A stretch of DNA of 64,000 bases, taken from the NCBI GenBank assembly GCA_049517655.1, contig JBEKRQ010000002.1, forward strand, positions 372,001 to 436,000, read 5' to 3'. Numbering within the stretch: position 1 is the stretch's first letter; every line of letters begins with the position of its first letter. This document shows, in pieces, positions 42,158 through 51,488 of the stretch. The DNA is from UBA11358 sp049517655. GTDB lineage: Bacteria > Verrucomicrobiota > Verrucomicrobiia > Limisphaerales > UBA11358. The notes beneath the pieces were generated by a model, which searched no databases, had not been told where the DNA came from, and saw only the letters and a program-made list of their open reading frames with translations. The translations under genes were made by a program, and so were the position numbers.

Positions 42158-42985
42158 TTACTGAAAAATAAAGTTGTAAAACTGCGGAAGGTTTTTCCCT
42201 TGGCTCCATTCGATAACTTGGCTGCGTTCAATGGGCACACGTTTTTCAGCCAACATGTGACAAGTGTATCCATACTGCCAAAATATTTCAAAAGTGGGCA
42301 GTAGAGATGGATTTATTAAAGTTCCCTTTGGCTGGAAGTCACCGGCACAAATTTCCATAAACCAGATGGGTCTCGGCTGGATTTTCAGTTGGCGGATTGC
42401 ACCTTTGAGCAGGTTGTATTCTGCACCCTCGACATCGATGATAAAAATCGTCTTCTTTCCACTCAAGCGATCCCCCAACAAAAGATCCAAGGTGGTCACA
42501 GGAATCAAACTGTAATGACTGGAATTATCGCTTGACCAACCGGGAATAAGCGATGCTTGAGTGCTCGCGCCGAAAAGTTTGGCAATTCCGGGGTTGTTGG
42601 AAATTCCCACCGGATAAGCCTCAACGTCATTCCAGCCGTTAATGACTAAATTGCGAAGCAACAGGCGAAAGTTCAAAGGCAGCGGTTCTATGGCGATGAC
42701 ATGCTTTCCAAGAGAACGTGCCAGACAGGAATAGTAACCACTATTTGCACCGACATTTACGACATGAGTTATCTCCTCCCGTAAACAATCCGAAAGCACC
42801 CCAACTTCTGCTGATTCGTATTCGCCCGTTTCCATGTCCTTCCTGCCGACAAACAAGAATCCGTGGCGGTTCTTTCTGGGCTTCTTAAAAAACCAGCACC
42901 AGTTTTGGAGGCGGCGATAGACGTTGAAAACAAACGGGAACCGCTCAACCATGAGCTTAAAAAGGAATTTGCGCAGGGCTTGCAT
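42158..42985 (-). CDS. FkbM-family methyltransferase
   Basis: 275 residues. SAM-binding HVVNVGANSGYYSCLARSLG and VIAIEPLPLNFRLLLRNL, and the IDVEGAEYNLLKGAIRQL motif that marks FkbM-type O-methyltransferases. N-terminus has a basic patch. Likely methylates a hydroxyl of a sugar in the glycan. It stands alone, divergent from gmd. Confidence 0.85.
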   Translation of the reverse strand: MQALRKFLFKLMVERFPFVFNVYRRLQNWCWFFKKPRKNRHGFLFVGRKDMETGEYESAEVGVLSDCLREEITHVVNVGANSGYYSCLARSLGKHVIAIEPLPLNFRLLLRNLVINGWNDVEAYPVGISNNPGIAKLFGASTQASLIPGWSSDNSSHYSLIPVTTLDLLLGDRLSGKKTIFIIDVEGAEYNLLKGAIRQLKIQPRPIWFMEICAGDFQPKGTLINPSLLPTFEIFWQYGYTCHMLAEKRVPIERSQVIEWSQGKNLPQFYNFIFQ

Positions 42986-43159
42986 TTCTTTGTGTAAAGC
43001 TAAAATACGTAAGTTGAATTACAAGCCCGAATGACGGGTTGAGAGGTTTGACAAGGCAGTGTTACCAGCGAAGTCTGCCGGGGCAATGCCGTAAATAGAA
43101 GATGGGGCTTGATGCAGGGCGTGAATCTGGTAGCAAATACGGAGGTAACCGCCAACGAC

Positions 43160-44179
43160 ATGAAACGAGCATTGATCACAGGTATCACGGGACAGGACGG
43201 TTCTTATTTGACAGAACTTCTTCTGGCGAAGAGCTATGTCGTCTATGGCATCGTGCGTCGTTCCAGTTCGATGGCGCGCACGCGGCTGGAGCACATTTAC
43301 CGCGCGCGACATTTCGAACGCGAAAAACTTTACCTCGAATACGGCGATATGACAGACGGTTCGTCGTTGCGCACCATTCTCACGCGCGTCGAGCCGGATG
43401 AAGTGTATAATCTCGCCGCACAATCCCATGTCCGTGTTTCCTTCGACACGCCGGAATACACTGTGGACGTGGCCGATGTCGGCTCGTTGCGGCTGCTCGA
43501 AGCGTTGCGCGACCACCAAAAGCAGACAGGCAGGTCAGTGCGTTATTATCAGGCATCCTCGTCGGAAATGTTCGGCTCCACGCCGCCGCCACAAAATGAA
43601 ACCACGCCGTTTCATCCGCGCAGCCCTTACGCCATCGCCAAAGTCGCGGGCTACTGGCACACGGTGAATTATCGGGAGGCCTACGGCTTGCATTGCAGCA
43701 ACGGCATTTTGTTCAACCACGAAAGCGAGCGGCGTGGAGAAAGTTTCGTTACGCGCAAAATTACTCTGGCGGCAGGAAGAATCAAAGTTGGCCTGCAAAA
43801 GGAATTGTATCTGGGCAACCTCGACGCCAAACGTGATTGGGGTCACGCCAAAGATTACGTCGAAGCGATGTGGTTGATGTTGCAACAGGATCAACCGGAT
43901 GATTACGTCGTGGCTACCGGTGAATCGCGTAGTGTTCGGGAATTTTTGGACGCGAGCTTTGGTCTGCTCGGACTCCACTGGCAGGATTATGTGAAGACGG
44001 ATGCATTTTATATGCGCCCGAGCGAGGTGGATTTTCTTAAAGGCGATGCGACCAAGGCGCGCAAAAAATTGGGCTGGTGCCCGAAGATTTCATTTCAGGA
44101 AATGGTCAAGATCATGACTGAGCACGACCTTGACCTTGCCCAGCGCGAATTGCACGCCAGGCAATTCCAGAAAGGCTAG
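43160..44179 (+). CDS. gmd: GDP-mannose 4,6-dehydratase
   Basis: 339 residues from ATG 43160; GGAGGT lies 13 bases upstream, rather far, and no nearer start exists. GITGQDGSYLTELLLAKSYVVYG is the Gmd hallmark (first 20 residues), ASSSEMFGS and SPYAIAKVAGYW give Ser/Tyr/Lys, and NGILFNHESERRGESFVTRK is the substrate loop. It makes GDP-4-keto-6-deoxy-D-mannose. Its stop overlaps the stop of the opposite-strand gene at 44176. Confidence 0.95.
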   Translation: MKRALITGITGQDGSYLTELLLAKSYVVYGIVRRSSSMARTRLEHIYRARHFEREKLYLEYGDMTDGSSLRTILTRVEPDEVYNLAAQSHVRVSFDTPEYTVDVADVGSLRLLEALRDHQKQTGRSVRYYQASSSEMFGSTPPPQNETTPFHPRSPYAIAKVAGYWHTVNYREAYGLHCSNGILFNHESERRGESFVTRKITLAAGRIKVGLQKELYLGNLDAKRDWGHAKDYVEAMWLMLQQDQPDDYVVATGESRSVREFLDASFGLLGLHWQDYVKTDAFYMRPSEVDFLKGDATKARKKLGWCPKISFQEMVKIMTEHDLDLAQRELHARQFQKG

Positions 44180-45321
44180 ACATCCCGCAAATAGCCCGGT
44201 GGAATCGGCTTGCCGTCAATCTGCTCCTGCGCCATGTCGAACACGCGCACGGGGTCATATAGGCGCAGCAGCGTGTCGCGCAATTCCAGGCAGTTCTGCC
44301 GCAGCTTCGGCTGCAATTCAAGGGCTTCCTTTAATTTTTCCTTGAGCTCGTCTGGCGTGACGCTCAAGCCGTCAATCGGAAACAGACACTTGTCCAGCCA
44401 CGGAAATTCATAAGGCAGTGTCGTGCCGATCATCGGCGTGCCGAAGCAGGCGTATTCCACATACTTTGGCACGGACGCTTGGTGAATCCCACCTGTGCTG
44501 ATGACAAAACGGCTTCGCCGGATTGACCCGCAATAAGTTTCCCACGGAAGCCAATCGCGAAAACGTCGGCGGTCAAAAATTTTGTAGGGCCGGCCTTCAA
44601 GTTCCAGAATGAGATCAAACAGCCGTTTCCGGTCGGAATAAAGATTCGCAAAATTATATTTCACCGCCGCATACGGATCGCGAATCACCCAAAAACCACC
44701 CATTGAGCCGGTGTTGCAGAAATCGTATTCCGGTTTTTCCTCCTGAAACGGCATATCCTCCGCGCTGACAGGAATGGGAAAATAAATCAGCCGTTCGGGA
44801 CGTATCACGTCCGCTGCGCGTCGTCGTCGGTCGCGATAACTTAAAAACGGTTGCGCAACCACGGCTGCGGGACGGAGTGCTGCACACGCAATGGCGTAAG
44901 GAACCCATCTGTCCGGGCTGGACAGCAGTGGAGGCTGCCAATCGTTCGCAAAGCGTGCTGATCGTGTGCGCGCCGCGATGCCGCCATAAAGATTAAAGAG
45001 AACATATTCTGCGTTTTGCGTGAACCAAAACGGACTGTTCCACCAATCCACCAGCAACATGGAAAAGTTTTTCCGGTCCTTAAACAAACCGTAAAGATGC
45101 TTCAATTCATTGGCGCGCAAACCTTGCAACACGACGTGCCGGTCGGTTTTCCAAAGCTGTTCCTTGAGTGCGCGCCAGCCGCCAGCGTCCGATTTGGCTG
45201 GCAGAATGCGCCGTTGGACACCGCGCATTCCAAGAGCTTTTGCGATGGGACGGAACAATCGCTGGCACGCAAGTTCGCCTTGCAGCCAGAGGCAATCAGC
45301 CAGTTTGATTTGCGGACTCAT
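44176..45321 (-). CDS. Glycosyltransferase-like protein (GT-B/CgeB type)
   Basis: 381 residues from ATG 45321 (GTG 45357 would overlap the upstream gene). The region HQASVPKYVEYACFGTPMIGTTL matches the C-terminal nucleotide-binding pattern of many CgeB-type glycosyltransferases, and LSVTPDELKEKLKEALELQ follows. The N-terminal half (LLVDWWNSPFWFTQNAEYVL) has no family clue. No membrane helix. It lies 13 bases downstream of a Gmd-like SDR on the same strand. Confidence 0.65.
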   Translation of the reverse strand: MSPQIKLADCLWLQGELACQRLFRPIAKALGMRGVQRRILPAKSDAGGWRALKEQLWKTDRHVVLQGLRANELKHLYGLFKDRKNFSMLLVDWWNSPFWFTQNAEYVLFNLYGGIAARTRSARFANDWQPPLLSSPDRWVPYAIACAALRPAAVVAQPFLSYRDRRRRAADVIRPERLIYFPIPVSAEDMPFQEEKPEYDFCNTGSMGGFWVIRDPYAAVKYNFANLYSDRKRLFDLILELEGRPYKIFDRRRFRDWLPWETYCGSIRRSRFVISTGGIHQASVPKYVEYACFGTPMIGTTLPYEFPWLDKCLFPIDGLSVTPDELKEKLKEALELQPKLRQNCLELRDTLLRLYDPVRVFDMAQEQIDGKPIPPGYLRDV

Positions 45322-45334
45322 TTGAAATTCAGAT

Positions 45335-46297
45335 TTAATGGGAGTTGGAATCAGCACCGAGACGTGCCGCTGTCATCATCAATTCAATCATTTCCTGGAA
45401 CGAAACGCGCGGCTGCCAGCCCGTCAACCGCCGTAACTTGGCGCTGTCGCCAATGAGCAGAGCGGCGGAAGGTTTCAGCAAACCGGCATCGGTCACGGCG
45501 CACTCGTGCCAGTCCACGCCGGCAATTTCGCAGGCGGTCTGCAAAAATTCCCCAACTGTGTGTGGCTCGCCAGTGGCCACGACAAAATCCTCCGGCGTCG
45601 CGTGGCCAAGAATGCGCGTCATGGCCTCCACGTAATCGCCCGCGTAGCCCCAGTCCACGATCGCGGTCAAATCGCCCAGCACCAGTTTTTTTGTTTTGTC
45701 CTGCTGGAAGGCCAGCACGCCGCGCACGATTTTCTGCGAGAGAAATTTCACCGGGCGCAAGTGCGATTCGTGGTTGAAAAGAATTCCCGTGGCTGCAAAC
45801 ACGCCGAGTTCATTGCGGAAATGGCGGCAACAATGGAGGCCCATCGTCTTGGTGATGCCATAGACATTTTCCGGGTTCAGCGGCGTGGATTCATCCTGCG
45901 GTTGAGCCGGCGGCGAACCGAAGACGTGCGACGACGCGGCGTAAAACAACCGCGTCGGCGGCGAGGCTTGCGCGATGGCGTGCAGAAAATAAATCAAACC
46001 GCGAACGTGAACGGCATGACTGCGCTCAAACAAGGACGGATCGTCCGACCGCAAGCTGGCATCTTCCGCCGAATGGTGAAACGCCGGCAGATAATAACAT
46101 TCGGCGGGCCGCGTTTTTTGAATCAGCGACAAAACCTGTTCTTGGTTGAGGATGTCCACCGCGTCCCAATTTTCGCCGGGCGTGCTCCAGGTTTTATGGC
46201 GGCTCACGCAAACGACCTTGTCGCCGCGACGCACGAGCAATTCGGTCAGGAAAGTTCCGTCCTGTCCGCTTGCGCCGATCACCAGGGAAGTTTTCAC
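45335..46297 (-). CDS. GDP-mannose 4,6-dehydratase-like SDR
   Basis: 320 residues from GTG 46297, which starts one base after the upstream gene's stop. GASGQDGTFLTELLVRRGDK mirrors the Gmd N-terminus; YAASSHVFGSPPAQPQD and NVYGITKTMGLHCC provide Ser/Tyr/Lys, and GILFNHESHLRPVKFLSQK is the substrate loop. It is divergent from the true Gmd at 43160, and shorter, so may be the 4-reductase or a further modifying step on GDP-4-keto-6-deoxymannose. Co-transcribed with the methyltransferase upstream. Confidence 0.8.
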   Translation of the reverse strand: MKTSLVIGASGQDGTFLTELLVRRGDKVVCVSRHKTWSTPGENWDAVDILNQEQVLSLIQKTRPAECYYLPAFHHSAEDASLRSDDPSLFERSHAVHVRGLIYFLHAIAQASPPTRLFYAASSHVFGSPPAQPQDESTPLNPENVYGITKTMGLHCCRHFRNELGVFAATGILFNHESHLRPVKFLSQKIVRGVLAFQQDKTKKLVLGDLTAIVDWGYAGDYVEAMTRILGHATPEDFVVATGEPHTVGEFLQTACEIAGVDWHECAVTDAGLLKPSAALLIGDSAKLRRLTGWQPRVSFQEMIELMMTAARLGADSNSH

Positions 46298-46298
46298 G

Positions 46299-47528
46299 TC
46301 AGACAGTGTGGATTTCCGGCAGCGGGAACAATAGTTTTCCACCGCGCTTGAGATAGGCTGCCTCGCGCTGTATCACGTTCGCCTTGAAATGCCACGGCAT
46401 GACCATGAGAAAATCCGGGTTGCGCGCGTGGCCTTCGGTTTCGGAAATGATGGGGATTTTGGTGCCGGGCGTATGGCAGCCGAATTTGTCCGGGTTCACT
46501 TCAAGGATGGCCGGAAGCAATTGGGGCGTGATGCCGCAGAATTGCAGGATGACATTGCCCTTGGTGGACGCGCCGTAACCCAGCGCGAGTTTTCCGCCGC
46601 GCTGGATTTCCGCGAGCCGGGCGGGAAGTTCCTCGCGGTGCCGGTTCACGCGCTGTTTGAATAGTTCAAAGCCTGCGCTGCTGTCAAGGCCCAGTTCTTT
46701 TTCCTCGCGCAGGAATTTTTCAATCACCACCGTCGCTTCGGGGAAGGAGGAATTTTTATGCGCGACCGTCACGGCGAAACTGCCGCCATTGCTGTCGTTG
46801 AGCTGCACGTCAATAATCTTCAACCCGAACTGGTCGGTCAGCCATTTGATTTGTTTGAGCGCGTAGTATTCCAGATGCTCGTGGCAGATGGTGTCGTAGG
46901 CGTTGACTTTGAGCATGAGCGGCAAATAGCTCTGCTCCAGATGCCAGATGCCGTCGGGCGCGAGCACGTCGCGAACCTGCTCGACAAACGCAGGCGGCGA
47001 CGGCAGATCGTAAAACATCGCGATGGAACTGATGATTTTTGCCTTCCGCGCGCCGGGTTGTTGTTGAAAAGTTTTTGCGGAAAAGAAATCCACGACCAGT
47101 CGCACGCCGGGCTGGTAAAATTTCTTGAATTTTTCCGCCGACGGATCAAAGCCGACGCGTGTTACGTTCGCCGGATAAAAACCCAGCGACGTGCCATCGT
47201 TGCTGCCGATGTCCAGGACCGTGTCGCCGGATTGCAACGGGCGGAGTTTTTGCAGGTGCGCGGCCTTCACTCGCAAATGTTCCACCATGGATTTATTCAG
47301 GCCGGAGCGGTAGCCGTAGGTCGGCCCGTAAAGCATGGACGGCTCGAAATTGTGGTGTAGTTGCACCAGCCCGCAGCGGGCGCACTTCACGATTTCGAGC
47401 GGCGCGCTGGCCAGTGGCTCGTTCGGAGCTTTTGGAAAAATGCCGGTGAAACATTGGTTCCCCAGATGAAGGATGGAATCCAGTTCGCGCGAATCACAAA
47501 TCCGGCAGGCATTGATGACTTGATACAT
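46299..47528 (-). CDS. NDP-sugar C-methyltransferase-like (class I SAM)
   Basis: 409 residues from ATG 47528. Zinc-binding N-terminus (CRICDSRELD and KCARCGLVQL), the SAM motif VLDIGSNDGTSLGFY, ICHEHLEYYAL with the catalytic His-Glu-His, and the C-terminal ALGYGASTKGNVILQF domain. This is the layout of TylC3/NovU/CloU 3-C- or 5-C-methyltransferases that act on 4-ketosugar nucleotides. Neighbouring Gmd and Gmd-like genes suggest a branched GDP-sugar as product. Confidence 0.85.
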   Translation of the reverse strand: MYQVINACRICDSRELDSILHLGNQCFTGIFPKAPNEPLASAPLEIVKCARCGLVQLHHNFEPSMLYGPTYGYRSGLNKSMVEHLRVKAAHLQKLRPLQSGDTVLDIGSNDGTSLGFYPANVTRVGFDPSAEKFKKFYQPGVRLVVDFFSAKTFQQQPGARKAKIISSIAMFYDLPSPPAFVEQVRDVLAPDGIWHLEQSYLPLMLKVNAYDTICHEHLEYYALKQIKWLTDQFGLKIIDVQLNDSNGGSFAVTVAHKNSSFPEATVVIEKFLREEKELGLDSSAGFELFKQRVNRHREELPARLAEIQRGGKLALGYGASTKGNVILQFCGITPQLLPAILEVNPDKFGCHTPGTKIPIISETEGHARNPDFLMVMPWHFKANVIQREAAYLKRGGKLLFPLPEIHTV

Positions 47529-47661
47529 TTTATGAGATGTTTGGTTGAACGTCATTGCAACCGCAAGCCAAAATCACCCGCTTGCCGGATGTCCGGCGAA
47601 ACAACTCAAAATCAGCGCTTGCCAGCCCGTGGGCGGGACGTTAGTAATCTGTGCTTCATTT

Positions 47662-48255
47662 ATGCTCGGGAACTTACTCGCCTTTGCCACGTTTGAGGTC
47701 AAACGCTGCCGGTTCAGCCGGTTGATTCATCACCCGCGCGTGGCCAAACTTATCCATCCGCACGGTTTTGAGCCGGTCGTCACCCGATGTTTGGTCGAGA
47801 CTGATTGGAACGGGCCGGTTTGGGACGTTGGTTCGAATGTCGGCAACATTGCCTATGAAGTCGCCCAACGCCACAAGGTCTTTGTCTTCGAACCGAATCT
47901 GAATCTGCTCTACTACTTGGGCTACAAGCTCAAGGATTGTCCCGGCGTCACCGTTGTGCCTTGTGCGCTCACGCTGGACGGCCGGCCCATGCAGTGTTCG
48001 CTGGATCCCAACTTTTCGCTGCCCAACCAGGGGCCGCTGGCGGCTACGTTGTCGGTTGACGAGGCGCTGAAAAAATTCGGACGCCCCGGCGTCATCAAGC
48101 TCGACATCGAAGGTGGCGAATACGAAGTCATCCAATCCCCGTTGTTGACCGGTCTTACCCTTATCGTGGAATGGCATCGCGAAGTCCCAACCGCCCTGGA
48201 TCGCTGGCATATCAAGACCCTCGACCCCATGCACACTCTTTTGACGCCGAAGTAG
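47662..48255 (+). CDS. FkbM-like methyltransferase
   Basis: 197 residues from ATG 47662. WDVGSNVGNIAYEVAQRHKV and VFVFEPNLNLLYYLG form the SAM fold, and VIKLDIEGGEYEVIQSP is the FkbM motif. Shorter than the other FkbM enzyme (275 residues), lacking an N-terminal extension. Likely O-methylates a glycan sugar. Followed by about 130 non-coding bases before the next epimerase. Confidence 0.8.
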   Translation: MLGNLLAFATFEVKRCRFSRLIHHPRVAKLIHPHGFEPVVTRCLVETDWNGPVWDVGSNVGNIAYEVAQRHKVFVFEPNLNLLYYLGYKLKDCPGVTVVPCALTLDGRPMQCSLDPNFSLPNQGPLAATLSVDEALKKFGRPGVIKLDIEGGEYEVIQSPLLTGLTLIVEWHREVPTALDRWHIKTLDPMHTLLTPK

Positions 48256-48385
48256 GGAACAGCTTGTATCCATTGGCGTGCCGGCGACCGCTCGGATTTT
48301 AAAGGGTCCATAAAGCTTTCCATTCCAAACCATTCCAAAAATACTGGCGACTTCGGCCGTTTTGCTCTAAACTCCGCGCCCGATC

Positions 48386-49357
48386 ATGGAAAAAGTCTTT
48401 GTCACCGGTGCCGCCGGTTTTATCGGCAGTAATCTCGTTGACCGCCTGCTCACCGATGGCAAATCCGTCATCGGCTGGGACAATTTTTCCACCGGCCAGC
48501 GCGAGTTTATTAAACCAGCGCAGGCAAATTCCAAATTCAAACTCGTCAAAGGCGATTGCCTTGATCTGCCGGCATTGACCCGCGCAATGAAGGGATGTGA
48601 TTTTGTTTTCCACCTTTCGGCCAACGCTGACGTACGTTTTGGCCTCGAACATCCCGGCAAGGATTTTCAGCAGAACGCCGTTGCCACCTTCAACGTCCTG
48701 GAAGCGATGCGCGCCAATGGTATCAAAGGCATCGCCTTCAGCTCCACCGGCTCGGTTTATGGCGAGGCGGAAGTCTTCCCAACGCCAGAAAATCATCCTT
48801 TCCCCATTCAAACTTCCCTCTATGCCGCGTCGAAACTCGCCGGTGAAGGATTCATTCACGCCTACTGCGAGGGTTACGGGTTTGAAGGTTACATTTTCCG
48901 GTTTGTCTCAATTCTCGGCGAACGCTACACGCACGGCCACGTGTTGGATTTCTACAAGCAACTACTCGTCCACCCCGGCCACTTGAACGTCCTCGGTGAC
49001 GGCAAACAGCAAAAATCCTATCTTTACATTGGTGATTGCCTGGATGCGATGCTGCATGTTGTCAATCGCGCCACAGCCAAACAGGCCAGACACGGCGTTG
49101 AAACTTACAACCTCGGCACCGACGAATACATTCGGGTGAACGACTCCATTCATTTCATTTGCGGTGCGCTGGACCTCAAGCCCAAACTGGAATATTCCGG
49201 CGGCAACAAGGGTTGGGTCGGCGACAACCCATTCATTTTTCTCGATACCAAAAAAATCCGCGCCACCGGCTGGAAAACCACGCTCACCATAGAGCAAAGC
49301 ATCGTGCGGACGCTTGAGTGGCTCCAGCATAACCAATGGGTGCTCCAACGCCGATGA
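48386..49357 (+). CDS. NAD-dependent epimerase (UDP-glucose 4-epimerase-like SDR)
   Basis: 323 residues. VTGAAGFIGSNLVDRLLTDG is a classic extended-SDR start, and SSTGSVYGEAEVF plus SLYAASKLAGEGF give Ser/Tyr/Lys. RFVSILGERYTHGHVLDFYK and SYLYIGDCLDAML are 4-epimerase motifs. The stop overlaps the ATG of the UGDH-like gene (ATGA). It begins a long co-directional operon running to the transaldolase gene at 56086. Confidence 0.85.
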   Translation: MEKVFVTGAAGFIGSNLVDRLLTDGKSVIGWDNFSTGQREFIKPAQANSKFKLVKGDCLDLPALTRAMKGCDFVFHLSANADVRFGLEHPGKDFQQNAVATFNVLEAMRANGIKGIAFSSTGSVYGEAEVFPTPENHPFPIQTSLYAASKLAGEGFIHAYCEGYGFEGYIFRFVSILGERYTHGHVLDFYKQLLVHPGHLNVLGDGKQQKSYLYIGDCLDAMLHVVNRATAKQARHGVETYNLGTDEYIRVNDSIHFICGALDLKPKLEYSGGNKGWVGDNPFIFLDTKKIRATGWKTTLTIEQSIVRTLEWLQHNQWVLQRR

Positions 49358-50622
49358 ATATCACCGTCCTCGGCCTCTGGCATCTCGGCAGCGTCACTGC
49401 GGCGTGCTGCGCGCGGCATTTCCAGGTTGTCGGACTCGACTTTGACGCGGCGAACATCGCCAAACTGAATTCCGGCCAGGCCCCGCTTTTCGAGCCGGGA
49501 CTCAACGAACTCATCGGTGCCGGCCTCGCCGCAAAAAAACTTTCGTTCGCAACCGATCCAAAAATCGCGTGCGCCCGCGCCGATGTGCTCTGGCTTTGCT
49601 ACGACACGCCCGTCAACGACAACGATGAGTCCGACGTGAACTTCGTGCTCGTTAATCTTCGTCGTGCGCTGTTGCATTTGCCCAAAGGCGCACTGGTATT
49701 GATTTCCGCTCAACTGCCCGTTGGCACCTGCCGGAAGCTGGAGGCCGAGTTCCCACAATTCCACTTCGCCTGTTCACCGGAGAATCTTCGTCTCGGCAGA
49801 GCCATTGACTCGTTTGAGAAAGCGGAGCGTGTCGTCGTCGGCATCCGCGACGAATCCCCAAAACCACTGCTCGAAAAACTGTTTGCTCCCTTCACACCGC
49901 AGGTCCTTTTCATGCGCACCGAGTCGGCGGAAATGGTCAAACACGCGCTTAATGCGTTTCTTGCACTTTCGATTACTTACATCAACGAAATTGCACGACT
50001 GTGTGAACTCACTGGCGCGGATGCAAAGGAGGTTTCCGCCGGACTCAAAAGCGAACCGCGCATCGGGCCAAAGGCTTATCTCGGTCCCGGGGGGCCGTTT
50101 GCCGGCGGCACACTTGCCCGCGATGTCGTTACGCTCACGAAACTTGCCGAGGCGAAAAGTGAAAAGATTTCCGTCATTCCGGCCATCAAACAAAGTAACG
50201 ATTTGCATCGCGGCTGGGCGCTGCGACGATTGCAATCGCGTCTCGGCGACTTGCACGGTAAAACTGTCGCCGTGCTTGGCCTGACTTACACCACCAACAC
50301 CGACACGCTCCGCCGCAGCGCAGCGGTGGAATTGTGCCGGAATCTTCTGGAAGAGGGGGCGAATGTTCATGCTTATGACCCGGCGGTGAAACAATTGCCC
50401 GCTGAACTCGCCAAGGTGCGGCTCTCTTCCCAAATTACCGGGGCGCTGAGCGGCGCGGACGCCGCTGTTGTTTGCACCGAATGGCCGGAATTTCGTGGGG
50501 TGAATTGGGCGAAAATTACCCCGGCCATGCGCCAGCGCATTTTTGTGGATGCCAACCGTTTTTTGGAAAAGGAATTGAAAACTGTCGCTGGTGTCGAACA
50601 TCTTTCCGTGGGTCGCGCCTGA
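49354..50622 (+). CDS. UDP-glucose/GDP-mannose dehydrogenase homologue lacking the catalytic Cys
   Basis: 422 residues from ATG 49354. The N-terminal NAD domain (MNITVLGLWHLGSVTAACCA), the central domain and the C-terminal domain are all present. In UGDH enzymes the catalytic cysteine lies in GFGGSCxPKD; here the same place reads GGPFAGGTLARDV, with Thr253 (codon 50110-50112) instead of Cys, and the following Lys is lost too. PENLRLG replaces the usual PEFLREG. Without this Cys the second oxidation (aldehyde to acid) should not occur, so it may be an alcohol dehydrogenase step or something else. Gene sits in the heptose operon. Confidence 0.8.
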   Translation: MNITVLGLWHLGSVTAACCARHFQVVGLDFDAANIAKLNSGQAPLFEPGLNELIGAGLAAKKLSFATDPKIACARADVLWLCYDTPVNDNDESDVNFVLVNLRRALLHLPKGALVLISAQLPVGTCRKLEAEFPQFHFACSPENLRLGRAIDSFEKAERVVVGIRDESPKPLLEKLFAPFTPQVLFMRTESAEMVKHALNAFLALSITYINEIARLCELTGADAKEVSAGLKSEPRIGPKAYLGPGGPFAGGTLARDVVTLTKLAEAKSEKISVIPAIKQSNDLHRGWALRRLQSRLGDLHGKTVAVLGLTYTTNTDTLRRSAAVELCRNLLEEGANVHAYDPAVKQLPAELAKVRLSSQITGALSGADAAVVCTEWPEFRGVNWAKITPAMRQRIFVDANRFLEKELKTVAGVEHLSVGRA

Positions 50623-50624
50623 AT

Positions 50625-51488
50625 ATGAAACTCAAAGGCATCCATGCGCTCATCACCGGCGGCAGCCAGGGACTCGGCAAAGCCATCGCCGAACATTTCC
50701 TGCGCGCCGGCGCGAACGTGGCGATTTGCGCCCGTAGTGAAAAGGATTTACTCGCCACTCGTGATGAGCTGGCGAAGCAGTTTCCCTCGCGAAAAATTCT
50801 GGCAAAGGCCTGTGACGTTTCCAGCGAAACCCAGGTAAACGAACTCGTCGCATTTGTGTTGCGTGAACTCGGCTCGCTTCATGCGCTTGTGTTGAACGCA
50901 GGTATTTATGGCCCGATGGGCGCGACGGAGTCCGTTTCGCTCGACGAGTGGCGGCGCACGATGGACATCAATCTTTACGGCGTCCTGCTGCCGTGCCGCG
51001 CGGTCATTCCGCATTTCAAAAAAAATGGCCGTGGCAAAATCATTGTTCTCAGCGGTGGTGGGGCGACCAATCCGCTGCCGAACATCAGCGCCTATGCCGC
51101 GTCGAAGGCCGCCGTCGTGCGGCTCATGGAAACGCTGGCGGAAGAGCTGAAAAATTTCCGGGTGGACGTGAATGCGATTGCACCCGGAGCTTTGGCGACG
51201 CGATTGGTGGACGAAGTTTTGGCCGCCGGTCCGGAAAAGGTTGGAAAGGCGTTTTACGAGAAGAACAAGCAATGGAAAGATAAAGGCGCGACGCCGCTTG
51301 AACTCGGCGCGAACCTCGCGGTTTATCTCGCCAGTTCGCAAAGCGACGGCATCACCGGCAAGCTCATTAGCGCACAGTGGGATCCTTGGGAAAAACTCCA
51401 CGAATTCAAAAATGACTTGGATGGTGACATTTACACACTGCGCCGTATTGTGCCGAAAGACCGCGGCAAAACCTGGGGTGACAAATGA
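50625..51488 (+). CDS. Short-chain dehydrogenase/reductase
   Basis: 287 residues from ATG 50625. ALITGGSQGLGKAIAEHFL binds NAD(P), LNAGIYGPMG is the NAG motif, and SAYAASKAAVVRLMETLAEE holds Tyr-x3-Lys. It contains a C-terminal extension (about 250-287). Neighbours are a UGDH homologue and an Gfo/Idh/MocA enzyme, so it likely oxidises or reduces a sugar hydroxyl in the same pathway. Stop overlaps the next start (ATGA). Confidence 0.85.
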   Translation: MKLKGIHALITGGSQGLGKAIAEHFLRAGANVAICARSEKDLLATRDELAKQFPSRKILAKACDVSSETQVNELVAFVLRELGSLHALVLNAGIYGPMGATESVSLDEWRRTMDINLYGVLLPCRAVIPHFKKNGRGKIIVLSGGGATNPLPNISAYAASKAAVVRLMETLAEELKNFRVDVNAIAPGALATRLVDEVLAAGPEKVGKAFYEKNKQWKDKGATPLELGANLAVYLASSQSDGITGKLISAQWDPWEKLHEFKNDLDGDIYTLRRIVPKDRGKTWGDK

